Shown here: piece after piece, positions 54,411-61,416 of the stretch
Numbering within the stretch: position 1 is the stretch's first letter
How the letters are laid out: each line of letters begins with the position of its first letter
Source of the DNA: Brevibacterium antiquum
GTDB lineage: Bacteria > Actinomycetota > Actinomycetes > Actinomycetales > Brevibacteriaceae
Reading direction: 5' to 3'
Assembly: GCF_016107655.1 (NCBI RefSeq)
Contig: NZ_JABASX010000001.1
Coordinates: forward strand, 434,001-498,000
DNA length: 64,000 nucleotides
Notes under the pieces: generated by a model
What the model was told of the DNA's origin: nothing
Database searches by the model: none
The model's input: only the letters and a program-made list of their open reading frames with translations
Translations under genes and position numbers: made by a program

Positions 54411-55921
54411 CGTCCCTGAACCCAGGCCTCGACCTCGGCGCGGGTGCGCGGGAAGCCTGCAGAGAGGTTGTCGACGCCGTCGGCAGTGACGAGGACGTCG
54501 TCCTCGATGCGCACACCGTTGCCGCGGAATTCCTCGGGCAGGAGCAGGTCATCGGTTTTGAAGTACAGGCCCGGTTCGATCGTGAAGACCATGCCGGGTT
54601 CCAACGCTGCATCGAGATACATCTCGGCGCGAGCCTGGGCACAGTCGTGGACGTCGAGTCCGAGGTGGTGGCTGGTTCCGTGGACCATCCAACGGCGGTG
54701 ATGCTGGCCTTCCGGCGACAGCGACTGTGCCGCGGAGACCGGCAGGATGCCGAATTCCTCGAGACGGGCGGCGATGACCTCCATCGCCGCTTCGTGGATC
54801 TCGCGGAACTTCACCTCGCGGTTGACGTGGTCAGCGGCGACGGCGAAGGCCGCGTCCGATGCGTCGAGGACGGCGTCGTAGATCTTGGCCTGGACCTCGG
54901 TGAAGGTTCCGGAGACAGGGAGCGTGCGGGTGATGTCGGCTGTGTAGAGAGAATCGGCCTCTGCCCCGGCATCGACGAGGACGAGGTCCCCGTCCCGGAC
55001 CGCACCGTCATTGCGGATCCAGTGCAGAGTGCAGGCATGGTTGCCGGCGGCCGCGATCGTGTCATAGCCGATGCCGTTGCCATCGGATCGGGCAGCCGTT
55101 TCGAAGGCCGTCTCGATGACGCGTTCGCCGCGACGATGAGCGAGAGCGGTGGGCAGAGCGGCGATGACGTTGTCGAAGCCCGAGCGGGTGATGGCGACGG
55201 CTTCACGCAGAGCCTCGACCTCGTGCTCGTCCTTGAGGAGACGCAGCTCGGACAGCAGCTGGGCCAATTCGGCATCCCCGGCTTCCGAGGTCTCGAGATC
55301 GGCCTGCACCTGAGTGCGGGCGACGTCGATGACCGAGTCGATGCGGACATCGGCCTGGCGAACGACTCTCACGGAGATCGCACCGAGGTCTTTCGTGATC
55401 GCATCGTCGACCGTCGCCGAGCTCTCGGTGGCGATGCCCGTCATCGTCGACATCGCCTCGAGATCGGCGCGGGGTCCGACCCAGTACTCGCCGTAGCGGG
55501 AATCGGAGAAGAACTCGACGGTGTCCGAACCCGCGCGGGGACGGAAGTACAGGGTCACGCTGTGGGTGTCGTCCTCGGGTTCGAAGACGAGGACGGCATC
55601 CGGCTCGGAGTCGGCTTCAAGACCGGTCAGATGGATGAATGCCGAATGGGCACGGAACCGGTAGTCGGTGTCATTGGACCGGACCTTGTGGCCACCGGCT
55701 GGGATGACCAGTCGCTCACCGGGAAAGGCTGCGGAGACCTTCGCCCGTCGGGCGGGAGTGAATCCGGCTGCGGCGAGAGCCTGGGCGTCAAGCGGTGTTC
55801 GGTCCCACCCCTCGGCGACGAAATCGCGGAAAGCCTGCGAATTGGGGCGGTGGGAGCGGTTGTTGACGCGATCGTCGAGGGCCTGGGTCTTCGAGGTGCT
55901 GTCTGCATTCTGGGCTGTCAT
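54407..55921 (-). CDS. pepP: aminopeptidase P (Xaa-Pro aminopeptidase)
   Basis: 504 residues. N-terminal AMP_N domain (about 45-185), then the pita-bread M24 domain with metal ligands in LVDAGAEADSLYTADITRT, His in GTSHHLGLDVHD, and Glu in TIEPGLYF and GVRIEDDVLVT. It removes N-terminal residues preceding proline from peptides. ATG 55921 has TAGAAT six bases upstream (leaderless type). It is followed by the S58 peptidase, together a peptide-turnover operon, and is divergent from the PHP gene. Confidence 0.95.
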   Translation of the reverse strand: MTAQNADSTSKTQALDDRVNNRSHRPNSQAFRDFVAEGWDRTPLDAQALAAAGFTPARRAKVSAAFPGERLVIPAGGHKVRSNDTDYRFRAHSAFIHLTGLEADSEPDAVLVFEPEDDTHSVTLYFRPRAGSDTVEFFSDSRYGEYWVGPRADLEAMSTMTGIATESSATVDDAITKDLGAISVRVVRQADVRIDSVIDVARTQVQADLETSEAGDAELAQLLSELRLLKDEHEVEALREAVAITRSGFDNVIAALPTALAHRRGERVIETAFETAARSDGNGIGYDTIAAAGNHACTLHWIRNDGAVRDGDLVLVDAGAEADSLYTADITRTLPVSGTFTEVQAKIYDAVLDASDAAFAVAADHVNREVKFREIHEAAMEVIAARLEEFGILPVSAAQSLSPEGQHHRRWMVHGTSHHLGLDVHDCAQARAEMYLDAALEPGMVFTIEPGLYFKTDDLLLPEEFRGNGVRIEDDVLVTADGVDNLSAGFPRTRAEVEAWVQGR

Positions 55922-55927
55922 GCTTCC

Positions 55928-55933
55928 ATTCTA
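55928..55933 (-). promoter_or_regulatory. -10 box for leaderless pepP mRNA
   Basis: TAGAAT on the minus strand, 6 nt, then ATG at 55921. Confidence 0.55.
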
Positions 55934-55988
55934 GGCACTGCCTGGAGACCATGCCGGGACGAGGACCAGTATCCCGCGCGACTGCGGA

Positions 55989-55994
55989 TAGACT
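55989..55994 (+). promoter_or_regulatory. -10 box for leaderless PHP mRNA
   Basis: TAGACT, 6 nt, then ATG 56001. Confidence 0.55.
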
Positions 55995-56000
55995 GGGTGC

Positions 56001-56858
56001 ATGGTCAACGATCTCCATGTGCACACTGCATTCTCGGACGGGACTCAAACCCCGTCCGAACTCATATCCGAAGCGGCGATGGAAGGCATCGATGTACTCG
56101 GCGTCACGGACCATGACACCACCGCCGGGTGGGCGCCCGCAGAGGCTGCCGCAAGGGTCTATGGCCTGGGTCTGGTTCGGGGAATGGAGATCTCGTGTCG
56201 GCATGAGGGAATCAGCGTGCACCTGCTGTCCTACCTCCACGACCCCTATGACACCGACTTGGCAGCGGTCGTCGAGGAGACTCGACGTGCACGTCTGGAC
56301 CGCACACACCTGATCATCGACCGCCTCGCGGAGGACTATCCTATCGACATGGATGCGGTTCTCTCCGTCTCCGGCGAAGACGCGACCATCGGTCGACCCC
56401 ATATCGCTGACGCTCTGGTGGCTGCAGGCCTCGTCGAGTCACGTACCGAAGCCTTCGCCTCGATCTTGTCCAGCCACGGAAAATACCATGTCAGCCTGCC
56501 GACGATCGACCCCATCACGGCCATCTCACTGATTCGAGACGCTGGGGGAGTCTCCGTCTTCGCCCACCCGCGTGCCGCGATGCGCGGCCTGGTCGTTCCC
56601 GATACGGCAATGACCGAATTCATCGCAGCCGGTCTCGACGGACTTGAAGTCGATCATCGTGACAACCCGCCGAGTGAACGTGAGGTCATGCGCAGGCTCG
56701 CCCACGACCACGACCTCATCATCACCGGATCGAGTGACTACCACGGCACCGGAAAGCCCAACCGCCTGGGCGAGCACGCGACCTCGGACCACATGTTCGC
56801 GAAGCTCCTCGACCGTGCGAACTCCCGTCCCGGGGGAGTCGACTTCATTCAGGGCTGA
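56001..56858 (+). CDS. PHP domain phosphoesterase (RNase AM/YciV-like)
   Basis: 285 residues. PHP metal motifs: DLHVHTAFSDGT at 4-15, VTDHDT at 35-40, the GMEISC strand, FAHPRAA and the closing GSSDYHG. This matches 3',5'-nucleoside bisphosphate phosphatase/5'-3' exoribonuclease proteins such as E. coli YciV. It would process pAp or short RNA 5' ends. It starts leaderless and is divergent from pepP with 79 bp between starts. Confidence 0.92.
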   Translation: MVNDLHVHTAFSDGTQTPSELISEAAMEGIDVLGVTDHDTTAGWAPAEAAARVYGLGLVRGMEISCRHEGISVHLLSYLHDPYDTDLAAVVEETRRARLDRTHLIIDRLAEDYPIDMDAVLSVSGEDATIGRPHIADALVAAGLVESRTEAFASILSSHGKYHVSLPTIDPITAISLIRDAGGVSVFAHPRAAMRGLVVPDTAMTEFIAAGLDGLEVDHRDNPPSEREVMRRLAHDHDLIITGSSDYHGTGKPNRLGEHATSDHMFAKLLDRANSRPGGVDFIQG

Positions 56859-56885
56859 GACACAGCCGCTGGGTGCCGACCGGTG

Positions 56886-57986
56886 TCAACCGAGGATCCT
56901 GCGTAGGCGCAGCTTTCCCCATGTGAGGCTGAGCGCGTAGGACAGGACCGCGGTCAGTCCGAGGTAGCCCACATACTGCACGACCAGCAGCAGAGGCGAG
57001 GCTTCGACGACGAAGAGATGCTCGAAGAACAGTTCGAGGAAGAACACATGAACGAGGAATGCGCCGAATGAGGCCGACGCCAGTTTGGTGAAGAGGCGTT
57101 TCGTGCGTTCGCCCAGTTCGATGCGGGAGATGATGAGGATGACGCTGACCGCCAGTCCCACGATGAGCGGATTTGCATTGGCGATCGGATACTCGTAGTC
57201 CGATTCCCACCAGAAGACTCCGGCCGCGCAGACTCCGAAGGCGAGTACCAACGTCCACATCGGCGGACGAAGGTCCTTCGCATAGTGGATGAAGAATGCA
57301 CCCATGCAGAAGTACACCACCTGGTAGGTTGCAATGCCCCACTTCCACGCGTCCTGACTGGAACCGAGCTGCTCGAGCACGAACGGCGCCCACACACTCG
57401 AACAGGCCAGCACGACGGACAGGCCGGCGAGCTTCCACGGCCGCTGTCCGCGCCAGAACAGCACAAGGGTCCCGAATACGAGGATGAGCGGGATATAGGC
57501 GTAGAGGTACCAGAGATGGAATGCAGGCCGGCCGGCCTCGAGGAAGGTTCGGACCAGATCGTGGCGAACGTCGACACCGTCGCTGTCGAAGAGATTGAAG
57601 CCGAGGATGAAGATGATCGACCATGCGAACAGCGGCACGAAGTGACGGATGATGCGGTCCCACACCTTCGCCCCCGACTTCGGAGGCGCACCCACGAGGG
57701 TCGCCCAGCCGGCGATCATGAAGAACATCGGGACCGCCCACGGATTGACCGCCTCGGCGAGGTGGCCCAACAGCCAGGCATTGCTGTCCGCGTCCTGACC
57801 TCGTCCGATGAGGACTCCACCGGAGTGACCGACCATCACGGTCAGTCCAGCCAGGACACGCATGACGTCGACGTCATCTCGGTGGCCCCGGGAGGCGAGA
57901 GGGAATTCCTGAGTCTGGATCTGGGGACGGATACCATCCTGTGCTGCTGCGACGGACTCCGCGTCCGGTCGGTGTGAACCGAACAA
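56886..57986 (-). CDS. acyltransferase 3 family membrane protein
   Basis: 366 residues with about ten hydrophobic segments. DVDVMRVLAGLTVMVGHSGG holds the family's conserved Arg and His; NPWAVPMFFMIAGW and FHLWYLYAYIPLI are further AT3 marks. Such proteins O-acetylate cell-surface sugars or lipids. The first 35 residues are hydrophilic. It lies behind the RhlE-like gene on the same strand, separated by a 57-nt hairpin, so it probably has its own promoter in 57987-58046. Confidence 0.87.
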   Translation of the reverse strand: MFGSHRPDAESVAAAQDGIRPQIQTQEFPLASRGHRDDVDVMRVLAGLTVMVGHSGGVLIGRGQDADSNAWLLGHLAEAVNPWAVPMFFMIAGWATLVGAPPKSGAKVWDRIIRHFVPLFAWSIIFILGFNLFDSDGVDVRHDLVRTFLEAGRPAFHLWYLYAYIPLILVFGTLVLFWRGQRPWKLAGLSVVLACSSVWAPFVLEQLGSSQDAWKWGIATYQVVYFCMGAFFIHYAKDLRPPMWTLVLAFGVCAAGVFWWESDYEYPIANANPLIVGLAVSVILIISRIELGERTKRLFTKLASASFGAFLVHVFFLELFFEHLFVVEASPLLLVVQYVGYLGLTAVLSYALSLTWGKLRLRRILG

Positions 57987-58046
57987 AACTCACTCTCGTT
58001 CATGCTCGACGACATGGGCTCCGCCATTGTCTGGGCACGAATTGAA

Positions 58047-58103
58047 CGCAAGATGAACGAGCGGCCCCAACCATAGTGGTCGGAGCCGCTCGTTCATCTT
58101 GCG
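58047..58103 (-). terminator. 57-nt hairpin behind RhlE-like gene
   Basis: Perfect 19-bp arms (58047-58065 and 58085-58103), with a short inner ACC/GGT pair. On the minus strand it follows the helicase stop by 19 bp and is followed by TTCAATTC. Confidence 0.7.
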
Positions 58104-58122
58104 CCTGTGTGGGGCCTGTTGC

Positions 58123-59592
58123 CTATTCCGCGGAGGGCTGGCTGTCGCTGGGGGCACTCGAGGTGCGTCCCACAGGCCTGCCGCCACGGGTGCGTCGACG
58201 TTCGCGGTTGCGTCGTGGCTTCTTCGGTCCTTCGTCACCCGCGGAGGAACCGCTGCGACCTGAGGAACCGCCTCGGCGCTGTTCGGGCTTCTTGGGTCCG
58301 GAGTGGTCCTCGGTGCCTTCGGTCTGCTGTCGGCGCAGACGACCCTTTGTTCCCTTCGGAATGGAGAGATCGGCGAAGAAGTGCGGCGACGTCGAGTAGG
58401 TCTCGGCCGGCTCGTCATGGTCGAGTCCGAGGGCCTTGTTGATCAGTCGCCAGCGAGGCATGTCGTCCCAGTCGACAAGGGTGACTGCGATGCCGGTGTT
58501 GCCGGCACGGCCGGTGCGGCCGATGCGGTGGACGTAGGTCTTCTCGTCGTCTGGGCACTGGTAGTTCACGACGTGGGTGACATCGTCGATGTCGATTCCG
58601 CGTGCCGCGACGTCGGTGGCGACGAGGACATCGACCTGACCGTCGCGGAAGGACTTCAGGGCCTTCTCGCGCTGCGCCTGACCGAGGTCGCCGTGCAGCG
58701 GCTTGACCGCGAAGCCGCGGTCGCCGAGCTCGGCGGCGAGCTTGTCCGCGGTCCGTTTGGTGCGGGTGAAGATGATGGTGCGTCCACGTCCCTCGGCCTG
58801 CAGCATCCGGGCGACGAGTTCGCTCTTGTCCATCGAGTGGGCACGATAGACGTACTGAGCCGTGTTCTTGCCCAACAGCGACAGATCTTCGTTGTCGTGG
58901 GCGCGAATATGGGTGGGCCGGCTCATGTAGCGGCGGGCCAGGGTGATGACCGCGCCGGGCATGGTGGCGGAGAAGAGCATGGTCTGACGGTGCGCGGGCA
59001 CAGCGTTGATGATCTTCTCGACATCGGGCAGGAACCCGAGATCGAGCATCTCATCGGCCTCGTCGAGGACGACCGTGCGAACCTTGTGCAACCGGAGGAC
59101 CTTGCGACCATAGAGGTCGAGGAGGCGGCCGGGAGTGCCGACGACAACATCGACACCCGACTTGAGCTTCTTGATCTGCGGATCGAAGTCCATGCCGCCG
59201 TAGATCGTCATGATGTCGATGTCACGCTGTGTCGAGGCCGTCACCAGATCGGCAGCGACCTGCTTGGCCAGCTCACGGGTGGGCACGACGACCAGAGCCT
59301 GAGGGAGACGTGTCTCGGTGCTGTCAGACACGATGTCCGGCGTGTTCTCCGGGGCTGACGGGACAGCGCCGTCTTCATTCTTGCCGGTGACACGCTGCAG
59401 GAGAGGAATGCCGAAGCCCAGCGTCTTGCCGGTTCCTGTCTTCGCCTGTCCGATGATGTCGGCCCCGGACAGTGCCACCGGCAGCGTCATCGCCTGGATC
59501 GGGAAGGGATGTGTGATGCCCTTGGCAGCCAATGCGGCCACGATCGGTCCAGCGACTCCAAGCTCAGCGAAATCTGGTTCTGTCTCCGCCAT
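58123..59592 (-). CDS. rhlE: DEAD-box RNA helicase (RhlE-like)
   Basis: 489 residues. Q-motif region FPIQAMTLP, motif I AKTGTGKT, PTRELA, GTPGR, motif II DEADEM, motif III SAT, and motif VI HRIGRTGRAG are in order. An insertion with acidic residues (about 73-95) separates motif I and Ia. The C-terminal 90 residues are Arg/Lys/Gly/Ser-rich, a typical RNA-binding tail. In mycobacteria its homologue also neighbours the ferritin-like, DUF3107 and TetR genes. AAGGAG precedes ATG 59592. Confidence 0.95.
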   Translation of the reverse strand: MAETEPDFAELGVAGPIVAALAAKGITHPFPIQAMTLPVALSGADIIGQAKTGTGKTLGFGIPLLQRVTGKNEDGAVPSAPENTPDIVSDSTETRLPQALVVVPTRELAKQVAADLVTASTQRDIDIMTIYGGMDFDPQIKKLKSGVDVVVGTPGRLLDLYGRKVLRLHKVRTVVLDEADEMLDLGFLPDVEKIINAVPAHRQTMLFSATMPGAVITLARRYMSRPTHIRAHDNEDLSLLGKNTAQYVYRAHSMDKSELVARMLQAEGRGRTIIFTRTKRTADKLAAELGDRGFAVKPLHGDLGQAQREKALKSFRDGQVDVLVATDVAARGIDIDDVTHVVNYQCPDDEKTYVHRIGRTGRAGNTGIAVTLVDWDDMPRWRLINKALGLDHDEPAETYSTSPHFFADLSIPKGTKGRLRRQQTEGTEDHSGPKKPEQRRGGSSGRSGSSAGDEGPKKPRRNRERRRTRGGRPVGRTSSAPSDSQPSAE

Positions 59593-59641
59593 GTTTCAAA
59601 CTCCTTTTAGCGCCTTCGCGCTCGTCATGGTCGTGAACCGG

Positions 59642-59647
59642 TACTCT
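59642..59647 (+). promoter_or_regulatory. -10 box for leaderless ferritin-like gene mRNA
   Basis: TACTCT, 6 nt, then ATG 59654. Confidence 0.45.
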
Positions 59648-59653
59648 TGAGTT

Positions 59654-60286
59654 ATGCCCGATTCTGCCCCATTGGCCGGTAATAATGCTGCTACGCTCGC
59701 GCTGCTGGCGTTCGGCGAGTTGACCGCTTTCGAACGAATGGCCACCAACGCGACTACCGCGGTGCACATGGACGATAAAGTCACTCTGGCGCGGCTCGCC
59801 TCTCTGTCCTTTGCGAACTTCGAAGAGCTCTCACAGCACATCAGTCGATTGGGCCAGGATGCGGTCGAGCTCTGTCAGCATTTCGAGCCGACCTTCACCG
59901 TGCTGGCTGAACGGACTCGTCCTCGTGACTGGCACGAAAGTCTCATGAAGGGATTCGTCTTCGACGGAATCATGAATGACTTCTACCGCACGGCCGTGGA
60001 GGAGCTCAGCGAGCCCGGATACAGCCTGGCAATTACAATTCTCGATGATACACGTGCGACCGAATATGTGCGCAATCGCCTGACGGCCGACGTCGCTGCC
60101 GACACCCAGCTGGCCTCGCGTCTGGCGCTGTGGGGACGCAAGCTCGTGGCCGAAACATTGGGGCGCGCACGCAGCCTTCTCACCGATCCTTTTCTGGGCA
60201 TCGATGAGGAGCTGGTGGTGGCTTCGATGCCGGCAGTGACGGCCAACCACTCGAAGCGGATGTCGGCCCTGGGGCTGGTGGCCTGA
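59654..60286 (+). CDS. ferritin-like MiaE-type protein
   Basis: 210 residues, all-helical. GELTAFERMA at 21-30 and further Glu/His residues (ANFEELSQHI, GFVFDGIMNDFY, AVEELSEPGY) could form a di-iron site as in MiaE-like tRNA hydroxylases (PF13794 type). Substrate and activity in actinobacteria are not known; tRNA modification is inference from the family name. It is divergent from rhlE, ends in a perfect 22-bp hairpin and is convergent with the DUF3107 gene. Confidence 0.85.
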   Translation: MPDSAPLAGNNAATLALLAFGELTAFERMATNATTAVHMDDKVTLARLASLSFANFEELSQHISRLGQDAVELCQHFEPTFTVLAERTRPRDWHESLMKGFVFDGIMNDFYRTAVEELSEPGYSLAITILDDTRATEYVRNRLTADVAADTQLASRLALWGRKLVAETLGRARSLLTDPFLGIDEELVVASMPAVTANHSKRMSALGLVA

Positions 60287-60305
60287 AGCTCCTTGATTCC
60301 GCTGA

Positions 60306-60354
60306 GTGAATAGGCTGAGGGCCCGGTCAGAAACCGGGCCCTCAGCCTATTCAC
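60306..60354. terminator. bidirectional terminator with perfect 22-bp stem
   Basis: Arms 60306-60327 and 60333-60354 are exact reverse complements around loop CAGAA. It lies between the convergent ferritin-like and DUF3107 genes; no U-tract. Confidence 0.8.
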
Positions 60355-60412
60355 GGGGAATTCACCGAGATGCGGCGTTCATCCGCGCACGATGGGTTGT
60401 GCAGGCAGTCGT

Positions 60413-60634
60413 TCAGGCACCGAAGCCGACGCGACGGGCAGCTTCCGTGCCGATCTCGACGTAGGCCAAAGCGGAAGCCGGGACGAATACCTGGCGTCCC
60501 TTCAGGTCTGTGAAGGACAGCAGAGAATCGGCCTTGACGGATTCTTCGATGCGCGCGGCCAGATCCTTCGGTGTCTCGTCAGATTCCATGACGATTTCGC
60601 GCGGTGACTGCTTGACGCCGATCTTGATTTCCAT
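60413..60634 (-). CDS. DUF3107 small protein
   Basis: 73 residues from ATG 60634, which has AAGGAG upstream: MEIKIGVKQSPREIV, then LAARIEESVKADSLLSF and DLKGRQVFVPASALAYVEIG. It is the compact DUF3107 family conserved in actinobacteria (Rv3208A-like), with no known function. An in-frame ATG at 60676 is less likely. It follows the TetR regulator by 91 bp on the same strand. Confidence 0.9.
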   Translation of the reverse strand: MEIKIGVKQSPREIVMESDETPKDLAARIEESVKADSLLSFTDLKGRQVFVPASALAYVEIGTEAARRVGFGA

Positions 60635-60725
60635 TGTGCTCCTTGTACGGGTCGTGGTGTGAGTCGTCCTCAGCATAACGTCAGCGAGGTCGTGTTTTCT
60701 TCCCTCGTCAGATCAGAGTTCGCAA

Positions 60726-61319
60726 TCACTTCGTCGTGAAGGACTGGAGGCCGCCCCAGCTCATCTGGGTGAGCAGGCTGACGGCGGTGTCGACGTCGAT
60801 CTCCGGCGTCGTCTCGAGCTGCTTGACGACGACCTCAGCGGTGCCGATGAGAGTCCGGCACAGCATACGGGCCTGGATGTCATCGAGATCGGTGTAGCTC
60901 TTCAGCGCAGTCATGACACGTGAGGCGGTGCGTTCTCGCAGGCTGCGGATCCGCTCCTGTGCCTCCGGCTCGTAGACATCGGAGTTGAAGAGGATGATGA
61001 ACTCCTCACGATGGGAGACAACGAACTCGAAGTAGGAGCGATAGGTGGCACGGACCTTCTCATGAGGATCATCAGTTGATCCGATCGCAGCGTCGAGCGT
61101 CGTGTCGAGGTGCGCGGCAGAATCGTCTATGAGTGCCAGGTAGAGGTCTTGCTTCGATGCGAAGTGCTGGTAGAGGACAGGCTTTGAGACACCGGCCGCC
61201 TCTGCGATCGTGTCCATCGAGGTGGTCCGGTATCCGCGAGTCGCAAAGACCGAACGTGCCACCCCCACCAACTGGTCACGGCGCTGTTCACGGGGCAATC
61301 TCTGTTGCGGGCTTGACAT
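60726..61319 (-). CDS. TetR/AcrR family transcriptional regulator
   Basis: 197 residues. The N-terminal helix-turn-helix spans 10-58 (VFATRGYRTTSMDTIAEAAGVSKPVLYQHF split) with the canonical YxHFxSKxxL pattern; the C-terminal helices form the ligand domain. It is the Rv3208-type regulator found with DUF3107. Ligand and targets are unknown. ATG 61319 has TAGCAT six bases upstream. Divergent from the adnA-like gene, with a palindromic GGTCCGGGACC (61343-61353) between them. Confidence 0.9.
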   Translation of the reverse strand: MSSPQQRLPREQRRDQLVGVARSVFATRGYRTTSMDTIAEAAGVSKPVLYQHFASKQDLYLALIDDSAAHLDTTLDAAIGSTDDPHEKVRATYRSYFEFVVSHREEFIILFNSDVYEPEAQERIRSLRERTASRVMTALKSYTDLDDIQARMLCRTLIGTAEVVVKQLETTPEIDVDTAVSLLTQMSWGGLQSFTTK

Positions 61320-61325
61320 TCCTTC

Positions 61326-61331
61326 ATGCTA
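61326..61331 (-). promoter_or_regulatory. -10 box for leaderless TetR mRNA
   Basis: TAGCAT on the minus strand, 6 nt, then ATG at 61319. GAAGGA in the gap is too close to act as a ribosome-binding site. Confidence 0.45.
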
Positions 61332-61342
61332 CGCGAAAACGA

Positions 61343-61353
61343 GGTCCGGGACC
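61343..61353. promoter_or_regulatory. candidate operator palindrome
   Basis: GGTCC-G-GGACC, perfect around a central G, in the TetR/adnA divergent region. Confidence 0.3.
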
Positions 61354-61416
61354 GGTCAACGCGCTCGGGTCTGGCCACATCGTTCTCATGTCCGTGGCTC
61401 ATGATGGAATACGAGT

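Noticed and set aside
54647..56116. 489-codon open frame antisense to pepP
   Set aside because: It is the shadow of a clear M24 peptidase gene; its Gly/Asp/Val-rich translation shows no family motif.
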